From positions 1,364,001 through 1,428,000 of the forward strand of contig NZ_CP061281.1 in assembly GCF_014621695.1 (NCBI RefSeq): a DNA stretch of 64,000 nucleotides, written 5' to 3'. Below the pieces are notes generated by a model. That model worked only from the letters and a program-made list of their open reading frames with translations, made no database searches and had not been told where the DNA came from. This DNA is from Streptomyces xanthii. GTDB lineage: Bacteria > Actinomycetota > Actinomycetes > Streptomycetales > Streptomycetaceae. Position 1 is the first letter of the stretch; each line of letters starts with the position of its first letter. Both the position numbers and the translations under genes were made by a program. Positions 1 through 7,317 of the stretch are shown piece by piece.

Positions 1-732
1 GCAGCCGAGCTTGTTGATCCGGGACGGGTCGAGGTTCGGCACGATCAGCGGCTGGCCCTCGCCCATGAGGAAGAAGCCGTTGCTCCACTGCCACTTGAAG
101 GCGCCGGGGACGTCGCGGTCGGCCGCGTTCTGCGGGTCCAGCGAGTAGGCGAGGTCGTTCCAGGTGATGAGCGGGACGAGGGCGTCGACACGGTGGTCGA
201 CGGAGGCCGTGGCCAGCTGGACGGCGCCTCCGTAGGAGCCGCCGATCATGCCGACGCGCGGGTCGTTCCCGGCGTCCTTCGCCACGTAGTCGGCCTTGGT
301 GCCGTCGTCGGCGGCGCGGGTCCCGGCCAGGAAGTCGACCAGGGCGGAGGCGGCCTTCCCGTCGATGCGCGGGTCGTCGAGGGAGACGAGGCAGCCGGAC
401 CTGCCGAAGCCGAGCCCCGAGTAGACGAGCCCGACATAGCCGCGCTGGGCGAACGCCTTGCCGGTCGCGTCGGTGGACCCGTCGGACTTGCTGCCGCCGA
501 AGCCGTTCGTGGTGAGGACGGCGGGGGCGGGGTGCGCGGCGTCGACTCCGGCGGGGCGGTACAGGTCGGCGTCGACGGTGCAGGTGCGGGTGCCCGCCTG
601 GACCGTGAATTTCAGGGCGGTGACCGTGTACGGGGTGGTCGCGGCGGCGGGCGGGGCGCAGACGAGCGGGGTCGCCAGGGCGGCCGTGGCGGCGCCGAGG
701 GCGATGGCCGGCTTGAGACGGGCTCTGGACAC
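1..732 (-). CDS. Secreted alpha/beta hydrolase, S15/CocE-like (3' end outside window)
   Basis: This is the N-terminal 244 codons of a secreted serine hydrolase; the C-terminus lies beyond the left edge. The GTG start at 732 is preceded by GGAGG four bases upstream. Residues 1 to about 31 form a Sec signal peptide (basic start, Ala/Leu core, Ala-rich end). The nucleophile elbow GGSYGG puts the catalytic Ser near residue 166, and a Y-S-G-L-G-F-G-R-S segment near residue 104 fits the oxyanion loop of the S15 X-Pro dipeptidyl-peptidase/CocE group. Peptide or ester substrates are possible; the acid and His residues are not in view. It faces away from the peptidase operon beyond 1070. Two palindromes upstream suggest regulation. 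Confidence 0.8.
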   Translation of the reverse strand, partial: MSRARLKPAIALGAATAALATPLVCAPPAAATTPYTVTALKFTVQAGTRTCTVDADLYRPAGVDAAHPAPAVLTTNGFGGSKSDGSTDATGKAFAQRGYVGLVYSGLGFGRSGCLVSLDDPRIDGKAASALVDFLAGTRAADDGTKADYVAKDAGNDPRVGMIGGSYGGAVQLATASVDHRVDALVPLITWNDLAYSLDPQNAADRDVPGAFKWQWSNGFFLMGEGQPLIVPNLDPSRINKLGC

Positions 733-752
733 GGGGCCTCCACGCGGGCTTG

Positions 753-799
753 TACCGACCGGTAAGTATGCGGGCGGAGTCATGGTGTGACACGTGTCA
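753..799. promoter_or_regulatory. Two palindromes upstream of the secreted hydrolase
   Basis: TACCG-AC-CGGTA at 753-764 and TGACACGTGTCA at 788-799 lie 21-32 and 56-67 bases before the GTG start at 732 of the minus-strand hydrolase gene. The first resembles the short GC-centred operators often used by TetR-family repressors; the second is a perfect 12-bp palindrome. No regulator gene is adjacent, so the binding protein is unknown. The operator role is inferred from symmetry and position only. Confidence 0.4.
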
Positions 800-886
800 T
801 GGAGCGGTCAATGGGTGTGCGGGAGGATTTTCGAGGTGGGCCGGAGACTTCAAGCGCCGTTGCAGGGACGGGAGTTGGGTCACTTG

Positions 887-1030
887 CGGGCCGGTGGGGG
901 TTGGTCGCGCAGTTCCCCGCGCCCCTGGAGGCGAACGGCTTCGCCGTTCAGCCTCTATCGGGGAGATGCCGCCCGAAGGGTGTGCATCTCGGGGGCGCGG
1001 GGAACTGCGCGAGAAGCCCCACCGGGCCCG
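887..1030. repeat. Dispersed foldback repeat, copy 1
   Basis: A long imperfect inverted repeat. The left arm (891-926) contains GCGCAGTTCCCCGCGCCCCT and the right arm (991-1025) its complement, ending GAGAAGCCCCACCGG. Between the arms are two small hairpins, GAACGG-CTTCG-CCGTTC and GAGATGC...GCATCTC. It begins about 45 bases after the stop codon of the LD-carboxypeptidase gene (1070). Near-identical arms recur at 9726, 28694 and, as a single arm, at 33598. A role as transcript terminator or 3'-end stabiliser is inferred from its consistent position just downstream of genes. Confidence 0.85.
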
Positions 1031-1069
1031 CAGACGCACACCAATCGCACCGGGCAGACGAAGACGCGC

Positions 1070-1999
1070 TCAGCGCAGCGCAGGCTCGGCCAGAGTCAGC
1101 GTGCCGGACTCGGCGTCGAGAACGGCCCGCACCCCCAGGGGGACGGTCAGCGATCCGGCCCCGTGCCCGAACCCGAAGTCGTCCACCACGGGCACCCCGC
1201 CCCCGCCCAACCGGTCCACCAGAAGCCCCCGCACGGGCTCGCACTCCGCCCAGGACCCGAGCACGAACCCCGCGGCCCCGTCGAACCACCCCGCCCGCGC
1301 CAACTGCGTCAGATACCGGTCGATCCGGTACGTCTCCTCCCCCACGTCCTCCAGACACACCAGCCCGCCCCGCGCGGAGGCCCGCACCGCCGGCGCCCCC
1401 AGCTCCGCGGCGAGCAGGCTCAGGCACCCTCCGAGGAGCAGCCCCTCCGCGACCCCGGGCACGAGGACCCGGTGATCCCCCGCGGCGGCGATCGTCCGCA
1501 CCGACTCCGGTTCGAACAGCGTGGCCCACAGATGCTTCTGCGCCCGGTCGTCCGTGGGGAAGTCAGCCGCCGCGACCATCGGCCCGTGCAGCGTCGACAC
1601 CCCGAGCCGGACCGCGAACGCCTCGTGCAGCGCCGTGATGTCGCTGAACCCGAGGAACACCTTCGGCCGGGCCGCCCGCATCGCCTCCCAGTCGAGCAGC
1701 TCGACCATGCGCTGCGCCCCGTAGCCGCCGCGCGCGCAGAACACGGCGTCGACACCCGGGTCGCACCAGGCCGCCTGGAGGTCGGCGGCGCGGCCCGCGT
1801 CGGAGCCGGCCAGGTAGTCGAACTCCGGGTGGGAGTCGAGGACATGGGCGCCGACGACGGGCTCCAGGCCCCAGCCCCGCAGGACGTCGAGGCCCGCCGC
1901 GAGCCGCTCCTCGGGCACGGGCCCGCTCGGCGCGACGACGGCGACCCGGGCCCCTGGGGCGAGCCGCGCGGGCCGGACCAGGGACTCCGGCGACGTCAC
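1070..1999 (-). CDS. Muramoyltetrapeptide LD-carboxypeptidase, S66 family (LdcA-like)
   Basis: Predicted 309-aa cytoplasmic LD-carboxypeptidase, which removes the terminal D-Ala from murein tetrapeptides during cell-wall recycling. The S66 triad is visible: Ser119 in GFSD, Glu217 in CLED and His279 in FGFGHG, with spacing that closely matches characterised LdcA enzymes. A CARGGYGAQR segment near residue 90 is also typical. There is no signal peptide, as expected for recycling. The GTG start at 1999 overlaps the TGA stop of the upstream S9 peptidase (GTGA), indicating translational coupling and making this the last gene of the four-peptidase operon. Foldback repeat copy 1 follows the stop. Confidence 0.9.
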   Translation of the reverse strand: MTSPESLVRPARLAPGARVAVVAPSGPVPEERLAAGLDVLRGWGLEPVVGAHVLDSHPEFDYLAGSDAGRAADLQAAWCDPGVDAVFCARGGYGAQRMVELLDWEAMRAARPKVFLGFSDITALHEAFAVRLGVSTLHGPMVAAADFPTDDRAQKHLWATLFEPESVRTIAAAGDHRVLVPGVAEGLLLGGCLSLLAAELGAPAVRASARGGLVCLEDVGEETYRIDRYLTQLARAGWFDGAAGFVLGSWAECEPVRGLLVDRLGGGGVPVVDDFGFGHGAGSLTVPLGVRAVLDAESGTLTLAEPALR

Positions 2000-4098
2000 T
2001 TGTTCAGCTCCAGGGTCGGGATCCCGGTCGGGTGCAGGCCGAACACCTGGGCGTACAGGGAGAGTTCGGCCTCCAGCGCACGTCGCATCGTGTCCGCCCT
2101 GCGGAACCCGTGGCCCTCGCCCTCGAAGGCGATGTAGGCGTGCGGGACCCGCCGCCCCTCGCTCTCGACCCGCGCGAGGAAGCGCTCGCACTGGGCGGGC
2201 GGGCAGATCACGTCGTCGAGCCCCTGGAGCAGCAGGAACGGGACGGTGATCCGCTCGGGGTGCTCGGCCGGGGAGCGCTCGGCGTAGCGGGCGCGGACCT
2301 CGGCGAGCGGTCCGACGAGCGACTCCAGGTACCGGGACTCGAAGTCGTGGGTCTCGCCCTCGGCCCAGCTCGTGAGGTCCAGGATCGGGTAGATGACGGT
2401 GCCGCACGCGTACACGTCCGTGCTCGTCAGGGACGCCGCGCTGGTCCAGCCTCCGGCGCTGCCGCCGCGGATGGCGAGCCGGTCCCGGTCGGCGGTGCCC
2501 TCGTGGGCGAGCGCGAGGGCGACGGCGGCGCAGTCCTCCACGTCGACGACGCCCCACTGTTCGCGCAGCCGCTCGCGGTACTCCCGGCCGTAGCCGGTCG
2601 AGCCGCCGTAGTTGACCTCGGCGACGCCGATGCCGCGCGAGGTGAAGTAGGCGATCTCCAGGTCGAGGACGAGCGGGGCGTGCCCGGTGGGGCCGCCGTG
2701 CGCCCACACGACGTACGGCGGGAGCTCGTCGTCGGGGGCCGCGTGGGCGGGGCTGTGCGGCGGGTAGATGTGCGCGTGGACGTCCCGGCCGTCGGGTCCG
2801 GCGAAGGTGCGGATCTGCGGCTCGGGGTAGTACGCGGGGTCGACCGGGTCGTCGTGCGCGGCGCCGATGACGCGGGCCCGCCCGGTGCAGGTGTCGAGCT
2901 CGACGACCTCGGCGGCGGTGCGCGGGCTGGCGGCGACGCCGACGACGCGGGTGCCGTGCGCGGCGAGGGTCGAGCCCCACGCGGTCCAGGGGCCCGCCGT
3001 GTCGACGACCTCGCCGGTCTCCGGGTCGAGGATGCCGAGCGCGGTGGAGCCGACGCCGTGCACGACGGCGATCAGTCCGCCGGGCAGCGGTGTGAACCAG
3101 TTGAGGCCGATCTTCCACAGCGGCCCGCCGAACTCCTCCTCGCGCGGACACAGCGGCCGGGCGGCGGCGAGCGTCGGGGTGGCGAGGGCCCCTTCGGGGG
3201 TGGTCGGTACGGACAGGGCGGGCGCCGGGCGCAGATCGGCGCCGCGCGGGGCGGCGCCGGACGGGGCCGGGGCCTGCCATCCGGAGCGCACGTCGAGCCG
3301 GTACAGGTTCCACCAGCCGTCGGCGTCGCCGGAGTACAGGAGTGCGCCGTCGGCGGTCCAGTCGGCCTGGCAGACGGATTCCTCCGGGCCGCCGGCGACG
3401 ACCTGGGCGGGGCCGAAGGTGCCGTCCTCGCGGACCTCGGCGAGCAGCAGCTCGGTGCCGTCCCAGGGCATGCGCGGGTGGTCCCAGGCGATCCACGCGG
3501 CGCGGCGGCCGTCCGGGGAGAGCCGGGCGCCGGTGACGAACCGGTGGGCGCCGTCCGTCAGTTCACGCACCGCGCCGCGGTCCTCGGCGGCCGAACCGTC
3601 GAGCGGGACGGCGGCGACGACGCGGCGCACGTCGCCGGGACCCTCGCCGGTGTACTCCTCCAGGACGCACCACACCTCCCCGCGCTCGGGGTGGAGCACG
3701 GGGTCGGCCCAGCGCAGGCCGCCGCCGACCGCGGACACCGGGGTGAGCGGCCGCGGCTCGGCGCCCGGCGCGTCGGGCTCGTAGGCGTAGAGGCGCTGGT
3801 CGGGGAAGTGCACGAAGACGACGAGGGGGCCTTCGGGGCGGAAGGTACCGGCCCAGGGGACGCCGCCGTACTCGATGACGCGGCTGCGCACGTTCCACGG
3901 CGCGGGCAGCACCGAGTGCTCCGTACCGTCGGGCCGGCGGCGCACCAGGGCGCGGCGCCCGCCCTCGGCCGGCCGCGGCTCGGTCCACCACGCCTCGTCG
4001 CCGACGTAGCCCACGTACTCCGGCCGGCCGTCGTGCGCGGCCGCCAGCGCGGCGTCGATCGGCGACGGCCACGATCCGTACGACTGGATCTCCACCAT
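1996..4098 (-). CDS. S9 family peptidase (prolyl oligopeptidase/acylaminoacyl peptidase type)
   Basis: Cytoplasmic serine peptidase of 700 aa. Residues about 1-420 form a beta-propeller-like domain, with blades such as LSPDGRRAAWIAWD. The rest is an alpha/beta hydrolase domain with an HGGP oxyanion motif near 467, nucleophile Ser547 in GGSAGG, an acid in GLDD near 628 and His663 in EGHGF, the classical S9 order. It probably cleaves short peptides delivered by the same operon. The start is uncertain: ATG 4098 gives a family-like N-terminus (MVEIQSYGSW), but in-frame ATGs at 4116, 4134 and 4152 are also possible. The stop overlaps the next gene by four bases. Confidence 0.88.
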   Translation of the reverse strand: MVEIQSYGSWPSPIDAALAAAHDGRPEYVGYVGDEAWWTEPRPAEGGRRALVRRRPDGTEHSVLPAPWNVRSRVIEYGGVPWAGTFRPEGPLVVFVHFPDQRLYAYEPDAPGAEPRPLTPVSAVGGGLRWADPVLHPERGEVWCVLEEYTGEGPGDVRRVVAAVPLDGSAAEDRGAVRELTDGAHRFVTGARLSPDGRRAAWIAWDHPRMPWDGTELLLAEVREDGTFGPAQVVAGGPEESVCQADWTADGALLYSGDADGWWNLYRLDVRSGWQAPAPSGAAPRGADLRPAPALSVPTTPEGALATPTLAAARPLCPREEEFGGPLWKIGLNWFTPLPGGLIAVVHGVGSTALGILDPETGEVVDTAGPWTAWGSTLAAHGTRVVGVAASPRTAAEVVELDTCTGRARVIGAAHDDPVDPAYYPEPQIRTFAGPDGRDVHAHIYPPHSPAHAAPDDELPPYVVWAHGGPTGHAPLVLDLEIAYFTSRGIGVAEVNYGGSTGYGREYRERLREQWGVVDVEDCAAVALALAHEGTADRDRLAIRGGSAGGWTSAASLTSTDVYACGTVIYPILDLTSWAEGETHDFESRYLESLVGPLAEVRARYAERSPAEHPERITVPFLLLQGLDDVICPPAQCERFLARVESEGRRVPHAYIAFEGEGHGFRRADTMRRALEAELSLYAQVFGLHPTGIPTLELNK

Positions 4099-4190
4099 CT
4101 CGTCCCCGCCCCCCATGTGTCCTGAGGCCTCCATGTCCTTCGCGTCCGCCATCTTCGCCCAGTCCGTTCGCTTCTGTCTGCCTCGCGTGC

Positions 4191-5540
4191 TCAGGCCGTG
4201 CGCAGGAACCGGTCGAGGACGCGCACCCCGAAGTGCAGCGCCTCGACCGGAACCCGCTCGTCCACTCCGTGGAACAGGGCCTGGTAGTCGAATCCCTCGG
4301 GCAGCTTGAGCGGCGCGAAGCCGTAGCCCGTGATGCCGAGGCGGGAGAACTGCTTGGCGTCGGTGCCGCCCGACATGCAGTACGGGACCACGTGTCCCTC
4401 GGGGGCGAACTCCTCGACGGCGGCCCGCATCTTCGCGAAGGCGGGCGCGTCGACCGGCGCCTGGAGCGCGACCTCGCGGTGGTGGTACTCCCAGTCGACG
4501 TCGGGACCGGTCAGCGCGTCGAGCGTGGCCTCGAACTCGTCCTCGGTGCCCGGCAGATACCGCCCGTCCACGTGCGCGGTGGCCTCGCCCGGGATCACGT
4601 TGATCTTGTAACCGGCGGACAGCATCGTCGGGTTGCTGCTGTTGCGGACGGTCGGCGCGACGAGGTCGGCGGCCGGGCCGAGCCGGGCGAGCAGCGCGTC
4701 GACGTCGAAGTCCGGCGCGTCGACGTCGGTGTCGATCCCGTGGACCCGGGCCATCTCGGCGAGGGCGGCGCGGACGGTGGGGGTGAGCCGGACCGGCCAC
4801 CGGTGGTCGCCGATCCGGGCGACGGCGGCGGCGAGCCTGCTCACCGCGTTGGCCGGATTCACCTTGGAGCCGTGGCCCGCCTTGCCGCGCGCGGTGAGCT
4901 TCAGCCAGCCGGTGCCGCGCTCGCCCGCCGCGATCGGGTAGAGCTGCCGGCCCGCGCCGTCGTGGAAGGTGAAGGCGCCGGACTCGCTGATGCCCTCGGT
5001 GCAGCCCTCGAACAGCCCGGCGTGCTCGTCGGCGAGGAATCCGGAGCCGTCCTCCGCGCTGGCCTCCTCGTCGGCGGTGAAGGCGATGACGATGTCGCGC
5101 CGGGGCCGGAAGCCGACCCGCGCCCAGTTCCGCACGGTCGCGAGGATCATCGCGTCCATGTTCTTCATGTCGACGGCGCCGCGGCCCCAGACGACGCCGT
5201 CGCGCACCTCGCCGGAGAAGGGGTGCACGCTCCAGTCGGCGGCCTCGGCCGGGACGACGTCGAGGTGACCGTGGACCAGGAGCGCGTCGGCGCCCGGGTC
5301 GGTGCCCTCGATGCGGGCGACGACGTTGCCGCGCCCCGGGGTGCGCTCCAGGATCGTGGGTTCGAGGCCCGCCTCGGACAGGAGCGCGGCCGCGTACTCG
5401 GCGGCGGGGCGCTCCTTGCAGTCGCCGCCTCCGCGGTTCGTGGTGTCGATGCGGATGAGGTCGGAGGTGAACGTGACGACCTCGTCCAGCGCCTGCTCGT
5501 CGACGGCGCCCGCGGGGGCGTCGGTGGGCTGCTCAGCCAT
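4191..5540 (-). CDS. M20 family metallopeptidase (ArgE/DapE/CPG2-like)
   Basis: A 449-aa dinuclear zinc hydrolase. The metal and catalytic motifs are complete: HGHLD (His92, Asp94), GRGAVDMK (Asp124) and TADEE (Glu158/159), followed by the dimerisation-domain HG and a C-terminal Gly-Gly-Thr-Asp segment. Family members release amino acids from dipeptides or N-acyl amino acids in the cytoplasm. The ATG at 5540 has GGAGGAG upstream and overlaps the stop of the M55 gene by eight bases, so the two are co-translated. With S9 and S66 enzymes downstream, peptide salvage is likely, but the substrate (carnosine-like, acyl-amino acid or murein peptide) cannot be decided from sequence. Confidence 0.88.
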   Translation of the reverse strand: MAEQPTDAPAGAVDEQALDEVVTFTSDLIRIDTTNRGGGDCKERPAAEYAAALLSEAGLEPTILERTPGRGNVVARIEGTDPGADALLVHGHLDVVPAEAADWSVHPFSGEVRDGVVWGRGAVDMKNMDAMILATVRNWARVGFRPRRDIVIAFTADEEASAEDGSGFLADEHAGLFEGCTEGISESGAFTFHDGAGRQLYPIAAGERGTGWLKLTARGKAGHGSKVNPANAVSRLAAAVARIGDHRWPVRLTPTVRAALAEMARVHGIDTDVDAPDFDVDALLARLGPAADLVAPTVRNSSNPTMLSAGYKINVIPGEATAHVDGRYLPGTEDEFEATLDALTGPDVDWEYHHREVALQAPVDAPAFAKMRAAVEEFAPEGHVVPYCMSGGTDAKQFSRLGITGYGFAPLKLPEGFDYQALFHGVDERVPVEALHFGVRVLDRFLRTA

Positions 5541-6366
5541 ACTGCTCCTCCACCGCGGCCGAGGCGATCGTGGTGACCGCCTTGAAGGTGCGGATGCCCT
5601 CGTACATGGTCTCGTGCGTGTAGGCGATGCGGCGCTCGCCGGTGCGCTCCACGCCGGGCACGACGGTCGACGCCATGGCGAGGTGCTCGGCGTCGAACTC
5701 GACCTCGACGGTGAACGGCCCCGCCTGCACCGGCTCGTGCCGCACGGCGATCGACGCGGCGTCCTTGGCGGCGGCCCGGATGTCGGCGGCGGTGCGCGCC
5801 GGGGTGCGGCACACCGCCGCGTACCGGGAGACGTGGTCCTTGACCGCGACCTTGCGGGCCTCCGGCGCGTACCCGAGCGCGTCGTCGCACGCGTGGTCGT
5901 CGCCGGTGACCAGGACGACGGGGACCCCGTACTCGGCGACCACGTGCGCGTTGAGCAGGCCCTCGCTCGCGCGCACGTCGTTGACCCAGACGCCCGTGAT
6001 CTGGTTCGCCAGGTACGTGTGGGCGAGGACGCCCTCCATGCCGGCGCCCGCGTGGTAGCCGATGAACGCGATGCCGTCGACGTCCCCGTGCTGGACGCCC
6101 TCCACCATGGACAGCGACTTGTGCCGTCCGGTGAGCATCTCGACGCGCTCGTCGAGGCGCTCGAGGAGCAGATTGCGCATGCTCCAGTGCGCTTCGTTGA
6201 TCAGCACCTCGTCGGCGCCGCCGTCGAAGAAGCCGAGCGCCGCCGCGTTCACGTCCGAGGTGAACATCGCGCGGCAGCGCTCCCACTGCGGGGTGCCCGG
6301 GAGCACGTCGGCGGGCCAGGTGACACCCGTGGCGCCCTCCATGTCGGCGCTGATGAGGATCTTCAT
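5533..6366 (-). CDS. M55 family D-aminopeptidase (DppA-like)
   Basis: A 277-aa zinc-dependent D-aminopeptidase of the DppA fold. Metal ligands correspond one to one with Bacillus DppA: Asp8 and Glu10 in SADMEG, His60 in NEAHW, His105 in GYHAGAG and Glu135 in VRASEG; His116 matches the catalytic histidine. DppA enzymes act on D-Ala-containing dipeptides. No signal peptide, so cytoplasmic. It heads the operon M55-M20-S9-S66 on the minus strand, overlapping the M20 gene by eight bases. Pairing a D-aminopeptidase with an LD-carboxypeptidase argues for recycling of wall-derived peptides containing D-amino acids. Confidence 0.9.
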   Translation of the reverse strand: MKILISADMEGATGVTWPADVLPGTPQWERCRAMFTSDVNAAALGFFDGGADEVLINEAHWSMRNLLLERLDERVEMLTGRHKSLSMVEGVQHGDVDGIAFIGYHAGAGMEGVLAHTYLANQITGVWVNDVRASEGLLNAHVVAEYGVPVVLVTGDDHACDDALGYAPEARKVAVKDHVSRYAAVCRTPARTAADIRAAAKDAASIAVRHEPVQAGPFTVEVEFDAEHLAMASTVVPGVERTGERRIAYTHETMYEGIRTFKAVTTIASAAVEEQYG

Positions 6367-6490
6367 GGCCAGCACCGTACGCGGATCGGGCCGCCGCTCA
6401 CCAGGCCTGTGGACAACCCCCAGTGGTGTAGTCCAATGTCCCACCCGGAAGGCCCAGTTCGCGCACGTCACAGCCCTGCGAACGAAAGGC

Positions 6491-7216
6491 TCAGGCGCGC
6501 CGCCCCACCACCAGCCAGGTCGACGGCAGCTCCAGCCACGCGCCGTCCGCGGCCCGCTCGGTCGTGGTCAGCGGCAGTTCACCGGAGGCGAGGACGTCCA
6601 GGCCCGCGGCGGCCACGTACTCGGGCACCGCCGCGTCGGACACCTCGCCGGGCGCGATGCCGTGCGCGAAGACGGGGGCCAGCTTCGGCGGCGGGCCCGC
6701 CGGGGACTGCGCGAGCCCCTGCAGGATCGGCCGGGCCCGCTCGGACAGCTCGACGACGAAGCCGCGGCCCCGCTCGCCGACGAGCGCCCCGACCGCGTCG
6801 ACGAGCCGCTGCCGGTCGGCGGGGTCGCTCTGGTGCAGGACGCCCCGCATGTAGACGTTCACGTCGCCGAGTTCGGCGTGCAACATGCCCACCTGGTTGT
6901 TGTCGGTGCCGTCGATGCGCCGGTACTCGGCCTGCTCGGCGCGGTCGGCGGCGCGGGCCCGGTCGACGGCGGCGGCGGACAGGTCGACGCCGACGACCTT
7001 GCGGTAGCGGTCGGCGAGGAAGCGGGTCTGGGTGCCGTTGCCGCAGCCGAGGTCGACGACGGGCAGCCCGGGAGCCGCCAACCGCGGTTCGAACAGGGCG
7101 ACATGGAGGGCCGCGGTGAGCGCCGGCTCGGCGTCCCAGAAGACACCGCCCGGCTCGTCGGGCGCGTTCTCCCAGAAGCTCTCCCACGCATCCTTGTAGC
7201 GCTCGGTCACGCTCAT
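6491..7216 (-). CDS. Class I SAM-dependent methyltransferase
   Basis: A 241-aa soluble methyltransferase. The SAM-binding motif VVDLGCGNGTQT lies near residue 55 and the motif II acidic strand VVGVDLS near 75. An N-terminal YKDAWESFWENAP stretch and a Trp-rich segment resemble small-molecule methyltransferases of Streptomyces. GGGAGGG precedes the ATG. It is separated by 100 bases from the phosphatase gene upstream and by 124 bases from the peptidase operon, so it is probably its own unit. The substrate is not recognisable. Confidence 0.82.
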   Translation of the reverse strand: MSVTERYKDAWESFWENAPDEPGGVFWDAEPALTAALHVALFEPRLAAPGLPVVDLGCGNGTQTRFLADRYRKVVGVDLSAAAVDRARAADRAEQAEYRRIDGTDNNQVGMLHAELGDVNVYMRGVLHQSDPADRQRLVDAVGALVGERGRGFVVELSERARPILQGLAQSPAGPPPKLAPVFAHGIAPGEVSDAAVPEYVAAAGLDVLASGELPLTTTERAADGAWLELPSTWLVVGRRA

Positions 7217-7317
7217 GGGCCCTCCCGGTGGTACGCACAGCGCCGTCGCTCGACGTGTCCGATCGGTCTACCGTGCCCCGCGCCGTCCCACAAGCGGGCG
7301 TCCGCCGGGCGCCCGGG

